DNA from: Streptomyces sp. NBC_01716
GTDB lineage: Bacteria; Actinomycetota; Actinomycetes; Streptomycetales; Streptomycetaceae
Reading direction: 5' to 3'
NCBI RefSeq assembly: GCF_036248275.1
Contig: NZ_CP109181.1
Span: 3,844,001-3,908,000 of the forward strand
Length of the DNA: 64,000 nt
A model generated the notes under the pieces. The model had not been told where the DNA came from. It did no database searches and saw only the letters and a program-made list of their open reading frames with translations. A program made the translations under genes and the position numbers. Below, piece after piece: positions 62,659 through 64,000 of this stretch (within the stretch, counting starts at the first letter, position 1; every line of letters begins with the position of its first letter).

Positions 62659-63486
62659 GTGTCGGCTCCAGAGCCCGCCGAGAACGGTGCCCAGCAGCTT
62701 CTGGTGGTCATCGACCCGGTCGCCCGCCGCACCGACGGCGAATCAGTCCGCATCGCGAAAGACGTGTTGAGCGCGGGTGCGACGGCCAAGATCTGCCTGC
62801 CCGACGGCCCCGCCGACTTCGCTCGGGTGCTGGCCCGGAGAGGCTCGCGGCGGCCGGTGGTGATCGGCGACGACCGCGCTCTGCTGCGGACGGTCGCCCT
62901 GCTGCACCGGGAGCGCGACCTGGCCGCGGGCGCGCTGTCGCTGGTGCCGGTCGGGGTCTCGGTCGACCTGGCGCGGTCGCTCGGCGTGCCCATGGGCGCG
63001 GTCGCCGCGGCGCGGGCGGTCCTGGACGGAGTCGTACGGCGGCAGGATCTGCTCGTCGACGACAGCGACGGCGTGGTGCTGGGGGATCTGCGGATCCCGG
63101 CGCCACCGCCTGCGGAGGACGGCCGCGCCGGCGGCTCGTCCGTCTGGCACACCTGCCGGTCCCTGGTCCGGACGCTGGTCAAGCCCGTGCCGCAGGTGCT
63201 GGCCGTGCACCCGCACCGCCTGCGGGTGGAGGCGGACGGCGTGGTGCTGAGCGATCTGGACGAGCCGGTCGAGGCGGTGACCGTACGGTCGGTGGCCGGG
63301 CGGGCGGAGATCGTGATCCGTACGAGCGCCTCGGCCGAGCCGATCACGGCGAGCGCCCTGTCGGTGACGGTCTCGGGCGCGGACTTCCGCTACCGGGCGG
63401 ACGCGGCCGTGACGGGCCCGGTGCGGACACGCACCTGGACGCTGCGGGCGGGGGCGTGGGGGCTGACGCTGCCGGGGGACGCCTGA
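62659..63486 (+). CDS. Diacylglycerol kinase catalytic-domain-like protein
   Basis: A 275-aa protein related to the lipid/NAD kinase fold. It opens QQLLVVIDPVARRTDGESV (family N-P-x-x-x...K-like strand, here D-P-V-A-R) and continues with a nucleotide-binding-like region VVIGDDRALLRTVALLH in place of the GGDGT loop, then VPVGVSVDLARSLGVP, like GTGNDFA-type LPLGTANDLAR. The C-terminal beta-sandwich follows. The key GGDGT glycine loop is GDDRA, so catalysis is doubtful. The GTG at 62659 has AAGGA six bases upstream. In S. coelicolor a similar gene sits next to purA (from memory). Confidence 0.75.
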   Translation: MSAPEPAENGAQQLLVVIDPVARRTDGESVRIAKDVLSAGATAKICLPDGPADFARVLARRGSRRPVVIGDDRALLRTVALLHRERDLAAGALSLVPVGVSVDLARSLGVPMGAVAAARAVLDGVVRRQDLLVDDSDGVVLGDLRIPAPPPAEDGRAGGSSVWHTCRSLVRTLVKPVPQVLAVHPHRLRVEADGVVLSDLDEPVEAVTVRSVAGRAEIVIRTSASAEPITASALSVTVSGADFRYRADAAVTGPVRTRTWTLRAGAWGLTLPGDA

Positions 63487-63527
63487 GGGAGCCGGGAGCC
63501 GTTGGCCGGGGGCCGGGCATGGGGGCC

Positions 63528-64000
63528 TCACCCGCCGAGTTGCTGCGCCCTGTGCTTCGTCCAGCGGTCCATCAGCGATCCGAGCTCCTCCTCCAGGAAC
63601 AGGAAGAACTCCAGCGTCTCGTTGATCCGCCGCCCCTGCGGGGTGTCGGGCCCGAAGTGGTCGACCCCCTCCTGCATCGTGACCTGCCAGCCTCGCAGCA
63701 TCGAGTCCCGGTTGGTCAGTGCCTCGTACCACTGGTTGCCCTGCACGCGGTAGCGCTCGCGCCGGGAGCCCGGCTCGCGTTCGCGGATGACCATGTTGAC
63801 CTGGGAGAGATAGCGGATCGCGCCGGACACGGCCGCCGGGCTGACCTTCAACTGGTCGCCGAGTTCGGCGGAGTTCATGACGCCCTGCTCGGAGGAGAGC
63901 AGCGCCGCGAAGATCCTGGCGGGCATGCGCGTCATCCCCGCCTCGACGAGCTGGGCCGCGAAGCGTTCGACGAACTCGGAGACGGCGGCCTCGTCCTCGC
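63528..64000 (-). CDS. MarR/GbsR-like winged-helix regulator, 5' end outside the window
   Basis: The frame is open to the right edge, so the N-terminus is missing. The visible 157 residues begin EDEAAVSEFVERFAAQL and include the winged helix MPARIFAALLSSEQGVMNSAELGDQLKVSPAAVSGAIRYL (split by several residues), then the wing REREPGSRRERYRVQ and a C-terminal helix EFFLFLEEELGSLM. This is the MarR-like group of GbsR type. The ATG at 63935 also opens the frame, but homology extends upstream of it. It converges on the diacylglycerol-kinase-like gene with 41 bases between stops. Confidence 0.8.
   Translation of the reverse strand, partial: EDEAAVSEFVERFAAQLVEAGMTRMPARIFAALLSSEQGVMNSAELGDQLKVSPAAVSGAIRYLSQVNMVIREREPGSRRERYRVQGNQWYEALTNRDSMLRGWQVTMQEGVDHFGPDTPQGRRINETLEFFLFLEEELGSLMDRWTKHRAQQLGG

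Overview
The window looks like a stretch of a Streptomyces chromosome. It has very high GC with strong third-position GC bias, many GTG and TTG starts, ATGA/GTGA translational coupling, and TAnnnT -10 boxes placed directly in front of start codons. From memory, not a search, the order sigma factor - asd - ask - recR - ybaB - kinase/aminotransferase - purA - diacylglycerol-kinase-like gene resembles the region around ask/asd2 and purA in S. coelicolor.

Region 1 (1-11973) is the right-hand part of a specialised-metabolite cluster. It holds the 3' part of a modular PKS with domain order AT-KR-DH-ACP, a type II thioesterase, an ABC exporter with one ATPase and two permeases, a split LanB-type dehydratase with only the aminoacyl-transfer half, a NarL/FixJ-type regulator, and a stand-alone NRPS condensation-like protein without its catalytic histidines. 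This mixture of polyketide, lanthipeptide-type and NRPS-type parts is the most chemically interesting part of the window.

Region 2 (12.0-16.6 kb) holds small regulators and decaying genes: two probably leaderless TetR genes with operator palindromes, a flavoprotein, a frameshifted and truncated histidine kinase, an alpha/beta hydrolase, and a 5'-truncated maleylpyruvate-isomerase-like gene.

Region 3 (16.6-31.1 kb) is mostly conserved: an S9 peptidase, SURF1, a sigma factor coupled to a membrane protein, asd and ask, then recR, ybaB and a DUF5063 gene. Accessory genes are inserted: a three-gene coupled operon (helical protein, alpha/beta hydrolase_8, lipoprotein), an Uma2 remnant, and a leaderless VapBC-type toxin-antitoxin pair.

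Region 4 (31.4-43.8 kb) carries a SLATT-like membrane protein, a GT2 - polytopic membrane glycosyltransferase fusion coupled to a GntR regulator, a class III aminotransferase, a transmembrane Ser/Thr kinase, a TetR/SGNH-hydrolase pair, and a divergent SDR/XRE pair.

Region 5 (44.0-61.1 kb) is rich in secreted and toxin-like proteins. It contains a secreted RCC1-repeat protein and two tandem paralogous proteins of 952 and 888 aa. These twins share a multi-TM plus pilin-like N-terminus, a huge Gly/Ser/Asp repeat with small Cys-pair islands, and a common pre-toxin domain, but end in two different ADP-ribosyltransferase domains. An XRE/DUF397 pair, a thioesterase, an aldo/keto reductase beside a broken TetR gene with intact tandem operators, and a PrsW-like membrane protein with a toxin-like C-terminus and a probable immunity gene follow.

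Region 6 (61.2-64.0 kb) returns to core genes: purA, a diacylglycerol-kinase-like gene and a MarR-like regulator cut by the window end. I saw no rRNA, tRNA, CRISPR array or insertion sequence.
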